Below, one piece after another: positions 1-8,898 of a DNA stretch of 64,000 nt; the first letter of the stretch is position 1, and every line of letters starts with the position of its first letter. The stretch is from contig CAWHHO010000007.1 of NCBI GenBank assembly GCA_963829135.1, positions 124,001 through 188,000 on the forward strand, given 5' to 3'. A program made the position numbers and the translations under genes. The stretch comes from Kumtagia sp963829135. Lineage in GTDB: Bacteria; Pseudomonadota; Alphaproteobacteria; Rhizobiales; Rhizobiaceae. The notes under the pieces were generated by a model, which worked only from the letters and a program-made list of their open reading frames with translations, was not told the origin of the DNA and searched no databases.

Positions 1-1197
1 CGGTGTCGGAGCGTCGATCTGAACCGCCTTTTCGCTGCTCTGGACAGCGGGACGAGACGCCAATGCCGCGCGCGCCAGGCCTCGCGGTACGCGGCTGTCG
101 ATCTCACAGTCTTTGGCGTTGTCGGGGCCGAACGGCACGATCACCTCTGGACGGGAATTGGGCTCCGGGGAAATCCGGAAGCGTCGATCCCAAACCATCT
201 CATTTCGCAAAAGAGCCGGCAAGGGGAGTGCCCGCTGTTCGCGGCAAAGCCAGATGCCGTCGCGCCGGCAGGCAATGACGCAGCGCGACAAGGTCGTACG
301 GTAGGAGGCGCTGTTCGCCCTGGCGATGAGGGTAGCTACCCGATCACGGTCCGGCAGATGTTCGACGCCGCCGACCACGCCCAAAAGATGACGCAGCGCA
401 TGAACGGCCGCGGCGCTGTTTCCTGGGTGGACAAAATCGGGGTCGACATGGAATAGCCCTGGCGCAGGCTGCCGGGCCTGGCTGGAAAGCAGGGCCGCGG
501 CGCTGGCCGCAAGCGTGATGCGTTCCTTGCCGCTCCGGGCCGCCAGCGCAAGGAGCGCGGCAATCGCAGATGGTGTCGTCCCGAGCTCCGATCGAATGCG
601 CGCTCGTTCATATTTGACGTTGCTATTCGTTGGATCGTCGAACCAACCCACGCCGTTGGCGGAGAGGTACTCCCGCAGGGTCGCGCGCCGTTGACCGAGC
701 AGCGGGCGCACAACCCAGTGCGTTCCATCGAACAATGTCGCCGGTGCCATGCCGGAAAGGCCCGGGCCTGCGCCGCGCTGCTTGCGCATGAACACCGTCT
801 CAGCCTGGTCGTCCGCGGTATGGGCAGTCAGAATGATCGTGGCGCCCACATTTTGCGCTGCCTGCTTGAGCAAGTCATAACGCGCCTCGCGTGCCGCGGC
901 GATGATGCCTGTCTCCGGCTTGGGATCGTCCCAACTCAGAGTTTGATGATTGATCCTCAGGCTCGCCGCCAGCCGCCGCACAGTGTCGGCTTCACGAGCG
1001 GATTCCGGCCGAAGGCGGTGATCGACAGTAACCGCTAGAAGACGTGTTCCGGATGCGGCGCGGTCGAGGTAAGCCTTAACAAGAAGGAGGAGGGCGGTGG
1101 AATCGCTTCCGCCCGATACCGCGGCTACGACTGCGGGAAAGCGCTCAAGCCGAAATTCAGAGAAAACAAATGTAAGGTCGCCCGCTGGGCTCAGCAC
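1..1197 (-). CDS. tilS: tRNA(Ile)-lysidine synthetase TilS (3' end outside window)
   Basis: It attaches lysine to the wobble cytidine of the CAU-anticodon tRNA-Ile, so the tRNA reads AUA instead of AUG. Seen: about 399 codons in one open frame, with the N-type PP-loop SGGSDST near residue 31 (ATP pyrophosphatase) and the family motif HTADDQAETV about 100 residues later. The frame runs off the window before a stop, so the C-terminal domain is missing here. The likely start is a GTG that overlaps the cpoB stop by a few bases; no ATG lies nearby. It is the last visible gene of the tol-pal operon, the usual place for tilS in Rhizobiales. Identity is secure; only the start is uncertain. Confidence 0.93.
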   Translation of the reverse strand, partial: MLSPAGDLTFVFSEFRLERFPAVVAAVSGGSDSTALLLLVKAYLDRAASGTRLLAVTVDHRLRPESAREADTVRRLAASLRINHQTLSWDDPKPETGIIAAAREARYDLLKQAAQNVGATIILTAHTADDQAETVFMRKQRGAGPGLSGMAPATLFDGTHWVVRPLLGQRRATLREYLSANGVGWFDDPTNSNVKYERARIRSELGTTPSAIAALLALAARSGKERITLAASAAALLSSQARQPAPGLFHVDPDFVHPGNSAAAVHALRHLLGVVGGVEHLPDRDRVATLIARANSASYRTTLSRCVIACRRDGIWLCREQRALPLPALLRNEMVWDRRFRISPEPNSRPEVIVPFGPDNAKDCEIDSRVPRGLARAALASRPAVQSSEKAVQIDAPTP

Positions 1198-2225
1198 GAA
1201 GCCAGTGCCTGTTCCTGTTTGACGCGTTCCTTCAGCGCGGCCGATGCATTGGGGTAGCGCTTCGTGACCTCGCCGAATGTAGCGCAGGCGACTTCCTTCT
1301 GATTGAGCCCCGCCAGCGAAATGCCGAGTTTGAGCATCGTGTCCGGGGCCTTCTTGGCCTTGGGATACTGCTTGCCGGCGTCCAGAAATGTCTCGGCTGC
1401 ATCGCGATACTTCTTCTGCCCCAGCAGCGCCTCGCCAAGCCAGAAATGCGCGTCGGCCGCGCGTTCGCTCTTCGGAAACCGCGCAATGTGATCGCGGAAA
1501 CCGGATTCGGCGGTGGAGTAGTCCCCGGAAAGGATCGACTGGTAGGAATTGCGGTAAAGCTCCTCGGCATCCTCGGTTTTCGGCAGAGCGGCAACGATCG
1601 AGCCGCCGTTGTCGGTGCCGGTACCGGAATTGCCGGCTGCGGGCGGCATACCGCCTGCAGTGACGTCGGAACCCGGGCTCTCGACGCTCTTCACGTTGCC
1701 GTCCTTGTCGACGGTGATAACCCCGAAGGTCTTGGCCGGATCGCCATTTCCGTCGATTGTGGCGGTGTTGGCAGTGTCCCCGGCAATGACACCCTCGACA
1801 CTGTTCGGGTCCGAAGCGGTCTGGCCGGGAACAGGTGCCCGAGTGCCATTGCCCGCCACCTTGGGTGTCGTTTTCCCCGAAGCATCCGACTTCTTCTCCA
1901 ACTCCTGGAGTCGGAAGTCATAGTCTTCCTGGATCTTCCGAAGCTGCTCCTGCAACTGCAGGATCTGGAAGTTCAAGTCCTCGACCGTACCGTTGAGCTT
2001 GCGCAGTTGCTCCTCCAGTTGACCGACGCGAGGATCGGACGCTTGCGCGACCTGGAAGCTGCCGTCATCCGTAGCGGTGCCGAAAATACCGGGCAGTGCG
2101 TTGGACGATGTGACCAGGCGATGGTCGGGTGTTGGTGCCGATCGGTCGTTGGCGCGAGCGGCGGCAACCGAAATGAGCATTGCGGCAAGGGTGCCGCTCA
2201 GGATTGTTCGAAAATACATCAGCAT
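1191..2225 (-). CDS. cpoB: Cell division coordinator CpoB (YbgF), Tol-Pal system
   Basis: Periplasmic TPR protein that links the Tol-Pal machine to peptidoglycan synthesis at the division site (family knowledge). Seen: 344 aa; a signal peptide over roughly the first 25 residues; a trimerising coiled coil at about residues 67-112 with repeated LxxQLxxL heptads; a long Gly/Thr/Asp-rich linker; then TPR repeats at about 218-335 (DAEELYRNSYQSILSGDY and the following units). It lies just downstream of pal and overlaps the start of tilS, the standard alphaproteobacterial order. An in-frame ATG two codons downstream is an alternative start. Confidence 0.93.
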   Translation of the reverse strand: MLMYFRTILSGTLAAMLISVAAARANDRSAPTPDHRLVTSSNALPGIFGTATDDGSFQVAQASDPRVGQLEEQLRKLNGTVEDLNFQILQLQEQLRKIQEDYDFRLQELEKKSDASGKTTPKVAGNGTRAPVPGQTASDPNSVEGVIAGDTANTATIDGNGDPAKTFGVITVDKDGNVKSVESPGSDVTAGGMPPAAGNSGTGTDNGGSIVAALPKTEDAEELYRNSYQSILSGDYSTAESGFRDHIARFPKSERAADAHFWLGEALLGQKKYRDAAETFLDAGKQYPKAKKAPDTMLKLGISLAGLNQKEVACATFGEVTKRYPNASAALKERVKQEQALASC

Positions 2226-2354
2226 CTCGCAGAATAGAAAATAGCGGGTTCGGCGGGCAGCAAACGAGGCAAATCAATACGCGCCAGCTGAGCGGCCCGC
2301 TGTCGCCTCATATCAGGCCGTGAGACTTCGGCCAAATTTTGTTTCGGTGCTAAA

Positions 2355-2389
2355 TGCACAAACGGCGACCCTTGGGCCGCCGTCGTGCA
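2355..2389 (-). terminator. Hairpin between pal and cpoB
   Basis: TGCAC (2355-2359) pairs with GTGCA (2385-2389) around a second stem, ACGGCG (2362-2367) with CGCCGT (2378-2383). It lies 23 bases after the pal stop. There is no clear T-tract, so it is more likely an attenuator or RNA-stability hairpin within the tol-pal transcript than a full terminator. Confidence 0.4.
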
Positions 2390-2411
2390 ATGCTCGCCTT
2401 GCTCTATGCGA

Positions 2412-2915
2412 TTAGCTGCCGGCGCCGCTCAGCGTGGTAACAGCGCGGCGGTTCTGCGACCAGCAGGAGATGTCGTCGCAGACCGCAACCGGACGTTCCT
2501 TGCCGTAGGAGATTGTTTTCAGGCGGCCGCCGGAGACGCCCTGCGAGATCAGATAATCGCGAGTTGCTGCAGCACGGCGGGCGCCGAGCGCGAGATTGTA
2601 TTCGCGGGTGCCGCGTTCGTCGGCGTGGCCTTCGACGACGATACGATAGCTGCTGTATTTGTTCAGCCACTGCGCCTGGCGGGCGAGCGTCTGCTGTGCG
2701 TCGTTGCGAATCGAGGAAGAGTCCGTGTCGAAGAAGATGCGGTCGCCGACGTTGACCGTGAAGTCCTGTGCCGATCCGGGGCTCGAAGCGCCGGCCCCAA
2801 GGCCGAGATCGCTTGCGCTGTTCAGATTCTTTTTCGATGCGCAGCCGGCCATCGCGAGCCCCGCAACAAGAGCGATCATGACTGGATTGGTAGTAAGCCT
2901 TGCGATGCGGCGCAT
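2412..2915 (-). CDS. pal: Peptidoglycan-associated lipoprotein Pal
   Basis: Outer-membrane lipoprotein that anchors the membrane to peptidoglycan and cycles with TolB. Seen: 167 aa; a short signal peptide ending in a lipobox (LAMAGC, Cys about residue 25); then an OmpA-C peptidoglycan-binding domain with the diagnostic stretches FFDTDSSSI and GHADERGTREYNLALG. The ATG at 2915 is chosen because AAGGAGAG sits 4-6 bases upstream and it opens the lipoprotein signal; longer upstream extensions are not lipoprotein-like. Downstream of tolB, upstream of cpoB. Confidence 0.96.
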   Translation of the reverse strand: MRRIARLTTNPVMIALVAGLAMAGCASKKNLNSASDLGLGAGASSPGSAQDFTVNVGDRIFFDTDSSSIRNDAQQTLARQAQWLNKYSSYRIVVEGHADERGTREYNLALGARRAAATRDYLISQGVSGGRLKTISYGKERPVAVCDDISCWSQNRRAVTTLSGAGS

Positions 2916-2969
2916 GCGCCTCTCCTTAAAGTTCGAGCAAATACATTGAAGTTTGAGTAACCACGTTTC

Positions 2970-3000
2970 GGTTAACCGCCGCTCAAGAGACATGGTTAAC
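2970..3000 (-). promoter_or_regulatory. Candidate CtrA-type half-sites upstream of pal
   Basis: The 298-base tolB-pal gap contains a perfect GGTTAACC palindrome (2970-2977) and, 24 bases away, TTAACCAT on the minus strand (2992-2999), both carrying the TTAACC half-site seen in alphaproteobacterial CtrA targets. The pair does not fit the strict TTAA-N7-TTAAC spacing, so regulation is only suggested. No gene is seen in the rest of the gap. Confidence 0.3.
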
Positions 3001-3213
3001 GTTTCGCTGCCGCGCCGATTTTGACGGTATAGGGTCGGCTTGTTACCGCCGCGCCGAATTGAGCCGTTCGCGGTCCCCCCGCTTTTCCGTGACCCGCCGT
3101 CGGGGCGAAAATGCGACGAAACCACGACCAAGTCGTGAAACTGCGATCAACTCACAAGAACGCGGCGCACCTTACCGGCCGCCGCGTCAACCATCTCGGG
3201 CATAGAAGCAGTG

Positions 3214-4530
3214 CTACTCGAGCAGGGGGGACCAGGCCGGGTCAGACGCAAAATGCGAGGTCGGAATCGCCTGTTCGTTGCGGCCGGTAAGGTCGATGGA
3301 ATAAAGGCGAGGGCCGCCCGAACCGGATGCCTCGCGGAAGAACATGATGTAGCGGCCGTTCGGCGCCCAGGTCGGGCCTTCCTGCTGGAAGCCTGACGAC
3401 AGGATGCGCTCGCCAGAGCCATCCGTGCGCATCACGCCGATCTGGAACTCGCCGCCAACCTGCTTGGTGAAGGCGATCAGGTCGCCGCGCGGCGACCAGA
3501 CCGGTGTTGAATAACTGCCGCCGCCAAACGAGATACGGGCCTGGCCGGAACCATCCGCTCCCATCGCATAAATCTGTGGCTGACCGCCACGATCCGATGT
3601 GAACACCACCTTGGAGCCGTCCGGCGAGTAGGAGGGCGAGGTATCGATTGAGTTTGAATCGGTCAGGCGCGTCGTCGAGCGGCTGCGCAGGTCCATGGCG
3701 TAGATGTTGGAATTGCCGTCGTCGCGCAGCAGGCTCATCACCACTTTTTGACCATCCGGCGAGAAGCGCGGCGCAAAGGTCATGCCGGGGAAGTTGCCGA
3801 CGAGTTCGCGCTGGCCCGTTTCGATCTGCAAAAGATAGACGCGCGGCTGGCCGCTTTCGTATGACATGTAGGTGATTTCCTGCCGCGTCGGCGAGAAACG
3901 CGGCGTCAGCGCAATGGTGCGGCCGTCGGACAGGTAGCGGACATTCGCACCGTCCTGATCCATGATGGCGAGGCGCTTCTTGCGGTCGTTCTTGGAACCC
4001 GATTCGTCGATGAATACGACGCGTGTGTCGAAATAGCCCGTCTCGCCGGTCAGCCTCTTATAGATAGCATCGGCGATGATGTGGGCGATGCGGCGCATGT
4101 TGGTCTTCGGTGCGAAATACTGTTCGCCGATCAACTGCTGGCCGGCAAAGGTGTCCCACAGGCGGAATTCGGCGCGCAGTCGGCCATCGGCCTCCTCGCT
4201 GACGCGGCCGGTAACCAGCGCCTGGGCGTTGATGACCTTCCAGTCCTCGAAGCGCGGCGCGGCATCCGGGTTGGAAATCTTCTCGACGAAAGCGCCCTTG
4301 TCGATCGGAGCGAACAGGCCGGAGCGCTGCAAGTCAGCCGATACGATCGAGGATATCTCGGCGCCGACGCCATTGCCCGAGAGAAAGTCGGTTATAGCGA
4401 TCGGCATCGGCTCGATCACGCCCTTGTTGACGTCGATCTCGACGAGAGCTCGCGCAGGCAATGTTGCAATTGCTGCAAAGCCGAAGGCAATTGAGCCCAC
4501 CATGAGCATAGATGTCAGTAACTTCTTCAT
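3214..4530 (-). CDS. tolB: Tol-Pal system beta-propeller protein TolB
   Basis: Periplasmic protein that binds Pal and, through its N-terminus, TolA. Seen: 438 aa, the usual length; a signal peptide ending around PARA-LVEID; an N-terminal alpha/beta domain; then at least five WD40-like/TolB propeller blades recognisable by repeats such as APRFSPDGQKV, SPSYSPDGSKV and PVWSPRGDL. Position between tolA and pal agrees. The gap from the restored tolA stop is only 35 bases, so co-transcription is likely. Confidence 0.97.
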   Translation of the reverse strand: MKKLLTSMLMVGSIAFGFAAIATLPARALVEIDVNKGVIEPMPIAITDFLSGNGVGAEISSIVSADLQRSGLFAPIDKGAFVEKISNPDAAPRFEDWKVINAQALVTGRVSEEADGRLRAEFRLWDTFAGQQLIGEQYFAPKTNMRRIAHIIADAIYKRLTGETGYFDTRVVFIDESGSKNDRKKRLAIMDQDGANVRYLSDGRTIALTPRFSPTRQEITYMSYESGQPRVYLLQIETGQRELVGNFPGMTFAPRFSPDGQKVVMSLLRDDGNSNIYAMDLRSRSTTRLTDSNSIDTSPSYSPDGSKVVFTSDRGGQPQIYAMGADGSGQARISFGGGSYSTPVWSPRGDLIAFTKQVGGEFQIGVMRTDGSGERILSSGFQQEGPTWAPNGRYIMFFREASGSGGPRLYSIDLTGRNEQAIPTSHFASDPAWSPLLE

Positions 4531-4565
4531 TCAAACAGCCTCTTCCACCAGATCCCGCGAAATGG

Positions 4566-5718
4566 TCAGAACATCTCGCTGGGATCGAAATTCACGACGA
4601 TTTCGGACCAGATGTCCGCTTTCTGAGCTGGCAGGTTCAGGCCCTGCGCATCGCATTTGCGTATCGCGCGCACAGCGCTCTCATCAAAAATGAGTGTTGC
4701 CACTGGATGTTTCGACCTGCGGAGCGCCCTCGACCTTGCCGGAGGTGTCGACGTTGAAGCGGATCGAAGCGCGCAAACCGCCGCCCTCTTCCATGCCCGC
4801 CGGAATGCTCCAGCAGTTGCTCAACTGGCCGCGCAATGCGTCCATTTCGCCTTGCGACAGCTTCGCGCCGGTGGTCTTCTTACCGCCGAGCGCCGCTTCT
4901 TGCGTAGACTTCTTTCGGCCTCCGCCCTTCGCCTTATCCTTGTTGAGGACGGCGGCGATGTCATCCTCGATGGAGCCGGTCTCCTCCGATTGCGCCTTTG
5001 AGGACGCTTCTTTCACCGGCTTCTCCGCTGCCTTGCGGTCAGGGGCCTTCGCCGTCTGGGCCTCCGCGGGCTTCGGGCGTGCCTGCGGGGCCGGTGCGGA
5101 GTCCGGCAACTTGGTCGCTTCCTCCGCAGGCGTCTCCTTCGCCTCGGCAATCGCTTCCGAAATGGCGTCGGGTTTTTTCTCAATCGCCGCGACCGTTTCC
5201 GGGGGCTTTTCGACCGGTTTCGGATCGGGCTCCTTGGCCGGCTCCGGCGTCGGCTCGACCTGCTTCACAGGCTCGGGCTTTATCTCCTCCTTCGGCGCCG
5301 GGACGGGCGCCACTTCCGTCGCCGGGACGGGTTTCGGCTCTTCCTTGGGCTTCGGCGTTTCTTCCGGCTTGACCTTTTCAACCGGCTTCGGTGATGGCGC
5401 CTTCGCCTCTGCCGTCTTGACCGGATTGATCTTTTCGTCCGGCGTTATCGGATTGTCGGTATCGATTTCGTTGTCGCCGACCTTCTGTGCGTCGGGTAAG
5501 GTATCGGGCCGCTTGGTCGGCGTCGGCGCGGGCTTTTCCGACACCGGGGCTTTCTTGTCGCCCTGCTGGATCTGGGTCAGTTCCTCGATCGGCACGATGT
5601 CGACGGGCAGCGCCTCAACATCGGCGACGTTCATCGGCGCTGGCGCCGACAGCGAGATCAGCCCGAAGCCGAGCAGCGCTGCGTGCATGACGACCGATGT
5701 TGTGAGGCCGGCTTTCAT
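4566..5718 (-). CDS. tolA: TolA, with a single-base frameshift near the C-terminus
   Basis: Inner-membrane anchored bridge of the Tol system, energised by TolQR. Seen: an N-terminal transmembrane helix (about residues 5-24), a long Pro/Lys/Glu-rich periplasmic domain with repeated KPEPVKxVEP-type units, and the TolA/TonB C-terminal domain beginning near GLRASIRFNVD. The intact frame stops at 4684 after 344 aa, right after SSGNTHF. A run of five T (coding strand, 4686-4690) looks one base too long: removing one T continues the frame as DESAVRAIRKCDAQGL and so on to a TGA at 4566-4568, giving about 383 aa. Sequence error is likely because the neighbours are intact, but a true truncation is not excluded. 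Confidence 0.9.
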
Positions 5719-5725
5719 TCCAGGT

Positions 5726-6184
5726 TCAGCTGCCCTGCAGCGGGAGGCCGACCAACCCGATATTCTTGTAGCCGGCGGAGTGGATCTCGGCCATGACCTT
5801 CATCACCGTACCGTAGTCGGCCGTCTTGTCGCCCTTGATCAGGATGCGCTTCTCGATATCGAGCTTGGCGATTGCCTGCAATTTGTCGGTGAGTTCGGCT
5901 ATCTCGTAAGGCTCGTCGCCGATCCAGATTTCGCCCGCCTTGTTGACTGAAACCTCGATCGGCTTGGTATCGGTCGCCGTAGCAGGCGCCCCGGCTTCCG
6001 GCAGGTCGATCGGTACGCTCGACGTCAGCAGGGGCGCGGTAACCATGAAGATGATCAGAAGCACGAGCATGACGTCAACGAATGGCGTGACGTTGATGTC
6101 GGACATCAGGCCGTGGTGGCGTCCGCGCCGCCGGTGACCGCGGCCGCCGCGACCCGACCTTGCTGCGCCTACAGACATTCCCAT
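5726..6184 (-). CDS. tolR: Tol-Pal system protein TolR (ExbD family)
   Basis: Forms the proton channel with TolQ that powers TolA. Seen: 152 aa, a basic N-terminus, then DINVTPFVDVMLVLLIIFMV, the single transmembrane helix whose Asp is the proton-relay residue in this family, followed by a periplasmic ExbD domain ending in IGLVGLPL. Seven bases separate it from tolA and ten from tolQ, so it belongs to one operon. Confidence 0.97.
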   Translation of the reverse strand: MGMSVGAARSGRGGRGHRRRGRHHGLMSDINVTPFVDVMLVLLIIFMVTAPLLTSSVPIDLPEAGAPATATDTKPIEVSVNKAGEIWIGDEPYEIAELTDKLQAIAKLDIEKRILIKGDKTADYGTVMKVMAEIHSAGYKNIGLVGLPLQGS

Positions 6185-6194
6185 TTTCGGTACC

Positions 6195-6908
6195 TCAAGC
6201 TGCCCGAGCTGTCACTTTTTCATCGATTTGCCGCGACAGTATGGCCGAGAATTCATCCGCAAAGCCCTCCATGCGCAGTCCGATCTTGCCCGCATCCGAC
6301 GACAGTTTGTTGTAGGCGATAACCGCCGGGATGGCAGCAAGCAGGCCGATCGCGGTAGCGAGAAGTGCTTCAGCGATACCGGGCGCCACGACGGCGAGGT
6401 TGGTCGACTTCGAGCCGGCGATCGCTTGGAACGAGGTCATGATGCCGACAACCGTGCCGAACAGGCCAATGAACGGTGCTGCCGAACCGATGGTTGCGAG
6501 GAAGCCGAGCCGGCCCTCCAGCTTTTCCATTTCGCGCGTCAGAGCCAGGTCCATGGCCTTGTCGATGCGGTTCTGCAGGCCGATCGGCGACTTCGCCCCC
6601 TTCTCGAAGGATTTCTTCCATTCGCGCATGGCAGCAACGAAGATCGAGCCCATGCCCGGCGCATTGCGTTCCGACAAGGTGCGGTAGAGATCGTCAAGCG
6701 ACTGGCCAGACCAGAACACCTGTTCGAAGCGCTCCAGGGCGCGCCGCATGCGCGAATAGGACAGGATTTTGTCGACGACGATGGCCCAGGTCCAGATCGA
6801 CGCGCAGAGCAGGCCGATCATCACCAGCTTCACCACCCAGCCGGCCTGCATGAACAGGGCCCAAACTGAAAGCTGCGCGCCCGCGTCGGCGAGGGGTAGG
6901 TTTTCCAT
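6195..6908 (-). CDS. tolQ: Tol-Pal system protein TolQ (ExbB/MotA family)
   Basis: Inner-membrane stator of the Tol motor. Seen: 237 aa with three transmembrane segments (about 17-37, 135-157, 170-192) and the family signature around FIGLFGTVVGIMTSF and GIAEALLATAIGLLAAIPAVIAYN. AAGGA lies 10-14 bases upstream of the ATG. It heads the tolQRAB genes and follows ybgC. Confidence 0.97.
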   Translation of the reverse strand: MENLPLADAGAQLSVWALFMQAGWVVKLVMIGLLCASIWTWAIVVDKILSYSRMRRALERFEQVFWSGQSLDDLYRTLSERNAPGMGSIFVAAMREWKKSFEKGAKSPIGLQNRIDKAMDLALTREMEKLEGRLGFLATIGSAAPFIGLFGTVVGIMTSFQAIAGSKSTNLAVVAPGIAEALLATAIGLLAAIPAVIAYNKLSSDAGKIGLRMEGFADEFSAILSRQIDEKVTARAA

Positions 6909-7121
6909 GGTTAGACAGTCCTTAACATATGGGCTTCGGCCCCGGCCGGCCCCTGGCAGCTTCCGTCACGACGTTGCGGCGCTTCACAGCGCCTGCCCTG
7001 AATCTGCCGATGCGGCCTTTTCAAGACAAAGTTTGGTGAAACGAAGGCGCATGGACGCCTAACATTTTCACCAATTCCTTCATGGACTGTTATGGTTAAT
7101 GATGTGTTAGGAAAACGCCGG

Positions 7122-7589
7122 TCAAGAACGCGGCATAAAGGCCGGCATCCATTCCTTTGGAAACCGCTTGGGCCGCCCGTGCTCGCCGATAATCGCCGCT
7201 TCGACGCGCGCCTTGACCAGAAGCTCATCGCCGCGCGTCAGCGTCTGGGCCATGGTGATTCGCGCGCCCGATATGTCGACGGTGCGTGTATCGATGGTCA
7301 GGATGTCGTCGATGCGGGCCGGTGATAGAAAGTCGATCTCCATGCGTCGCACAACCCAGGCGATGCGCTCGCCATGTTTTCCGTCAGCCAGTTCCGTGTG
7401 GTGGACGCCCGCCATGCGCAGGAAATCGGAGCGGCCGCGCTCAAGGAATTCAAGATAGCGGGCATGATAGACAACACCCGAGAAGTCGGTATCGGCATAG
7501 TAGACGCGCGCCGCGAGACGATGGCCATCGGCCGTGAGTTCGCCCGAAAGTCCGGCCAGCAGCGCTGGCTGTTCACCATGATCGCCCAT
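7122..7589 (-). CDS. ybgC: YbgC-type acyl-CoA thioesterase (hotdog fold)
   Basis: Hotdog-fold thioesterase conserved at the head of tol-pal operons; links to phospholipid metabolism are proposed for the family. Seen: 155 aa; the 4-hydroxybenzoyl-CoA thioesterase signature VYYADTDFSGVVYHARYLEFLERGR split over residues 29-53, containing the catalytic Asp, then a typical hotdog sheet to residue 140. AGGAAG precedes the ATG. The 271 bases upstream, to the ruvB stop, contain nothing I can identify. Confidence 0.93.
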   Translation of the reverse strand: MGDHGEQPALLAGLSGELTADGHRLAARVYYADTDFSGVVYHARYLEFLERGRSDFLRMAGVHHTELADGKHGERIAWVVRRMEIDFLSPARIDDILTIDTRTVDISGARITMAQTLTRGDELLVKARVEAAIIGEHGRPKRFPKEWMPAFMPRS

Positions 7590-7860
7590 CCAGCTTCCTC
7601 TTTCCCGCGGTCCTGACAGCCTGTCCTTGCGACGAACCGGATTGCATTAATGCGCAATACGATCAAGGCCTGGCGGCCGCGATCAAGACCTTGAATCACC
7701 CGCGCCGAAAGCATGGCTATGCCTGGTGGATGTCGAGCTATGGCGGAGCCTTTGGCCTCGTCGACGCTTTCGATTGACCGAAACACCGAACCGGATGTGC
7801 CTGACACAATTACAGAGTCACGCTGGACTGCGGCGCTGTCGTAAAGCATGCCTCTATCAG

Positions 7861-8898
7861 CTACTCCTCCTGGAACAGATTGATCTGTGTCAGCGCCAGG
7901 TCGCGGGGAGCCTCCAGGCCAAGGTGCTTCCAGGCGTTGGCCGTCAGTACGCGGCCGCGCGGCGTGCGCATGAGAAAGCCCTGCTGGATCAGATAGGGCT
8001 CGATGATGTCTTCTATGGCGTCGCGCGGCTCCGACAGGCCGGCCGATATGGTTTCGACGCCGACCGGTCCGCCTGCGAAATTGTTGGCGATCATCGTGAG
8101 ATAGCGACGGTCGAGTTGGTCGAGGCCGAGCGCGTCGACATCCAGACGCAGCAGCGCCTCGTCGGCGACTTTGCGGGAAACGGTCTGCGCTCCAGCGACG
8201 CTGGCGAAGTCACGGACGCGGCGCAGCAACCGCCCCGCGATGCGCGGTGTTCCGCGGGCTCGCCGGGCGATCTCCAGCGCACCATCCTCAGCCAGCGGCA
8301 TCTGCAGGATGCGGGCGCCGCGCCGCACGATCATCTCAAGTTCCTCCACGGTGTAAAAATTGAGCCGCACCGGTATTCCGAACCGGTCGCGCAGCGGGTT
8401 GGTCAGCAGCCCGAGCCGCGTCGTGGCGGCAACCAGCGTGAACTTCGCCAGTTCGATCTTGACCGAGCGGGCAGCCGGCCCCTCGCCGATGATAAGGTCG
8501 AGCTGAAAATCCTCCATAGCCGGGTACAGGATTTCCTCCACTGCCGGATTGAGGCGGTGGATTTCGTCGATGAACAGAACGTCGCGCTCTTCGAGATTGG
8601 TCAGCAGCGCGGCAAGGTCACCAGCCTTTGCGATCACCGGGCCCGAGGTGGAGCGGAAGTTGACGCCGAGTTCGCGCGCCATGATCTGTGCCAGCGTCGT
8701 CTTGCCGAGGCCGGGAGGACCGACAAACAGCACATGGTCGAGCGCTTCGCCACGGCCCTTCGCCGCCTCGATGAACACTTTCAGGTTGGCGCGGGCATCC
8801 GCCTGTCCGACGAAATCGTCGAGCGTCTGCGGACGCAGCGTCGCATCGGCATCCTCGCCGCGCTTTTCAGCGGAGATCAGGCGGGGGGCTGCCGTCAT
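7861..8898 (-). CDS. ruvB: Holliday junction branch-migration helicase RuvB
   Basis: AAA+ motor that drives Holliday junction migration with RuvA. Seen: 345 aa; Walker A GPPGLGKTTLA near residue 61; Walker B with DEIHR near 115; sensor region TLVAATTRLG; a C-terminal winged helix with RTPRGRVLT. Its ATG overlaps the stop of the upstream PIN toxin gene (ATGA), so the helicase is translationally coupled to a toxin rather than directly to ruvA. Confidence 0.98.
   Translation of the reverse strand: MTAAPRLISAEKRGEDADATLRPQTLDDFVGQADARANLKVFIEAAKGRGEALDHVLFVGPPGLGKTTLAQIMARELGVNFRSTSGPVIAKAGDLAALLTNLEERDVLFIDEIHRLNPAVEEILYPAMEDFQLDLIIGEGPAARSVKIELAKFTLVAATTRLGLLTNPLRDRFGIPVRLNFYTVEELEMIVRRGARILQMPLAEDGALEIARRARGTPRIAGRLLRRVRDFASVAGAQTVSRKVADEALLRLDVDALGLDQLDRRYLTMIANNFAGGPVGVETISAGLSEPRDAIEDIIEPYLIQQGFLMRTPRGRVLTANAWKHLGLEAPRDLALTQINLFQEE

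Noticed and set aside
4680..4695. Programmed ribosomal frameshift in tolA
   Set aside because: The five-T run is not followed by a convincing stimulatory structure, TolA is not known to use recoding, and similar indels occur in other genes of this window.
4694..5950. Long open frame on the plus strand across tolA
   Set aside because: It is Ser/Gly/Phe-rich low-complexity translation opposite the Pro/Lys/Glu repeats of TolA, not a gene.
6911..6926. TTAG-N7-TTAAC resembling a CtrA box just upstream of tolQ
   Set aside because: One base mismatches the consensus and the element overlaps the tolQ ribosome binding site directly before the start codon, where a chance match is more likely.
7590..7860. 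Possible small gene between ybgC and ruvB
   Set aside because: Frames on both strands lack a ribosome site and recognisable motifs; only a few hydrophobic residues are encoded.
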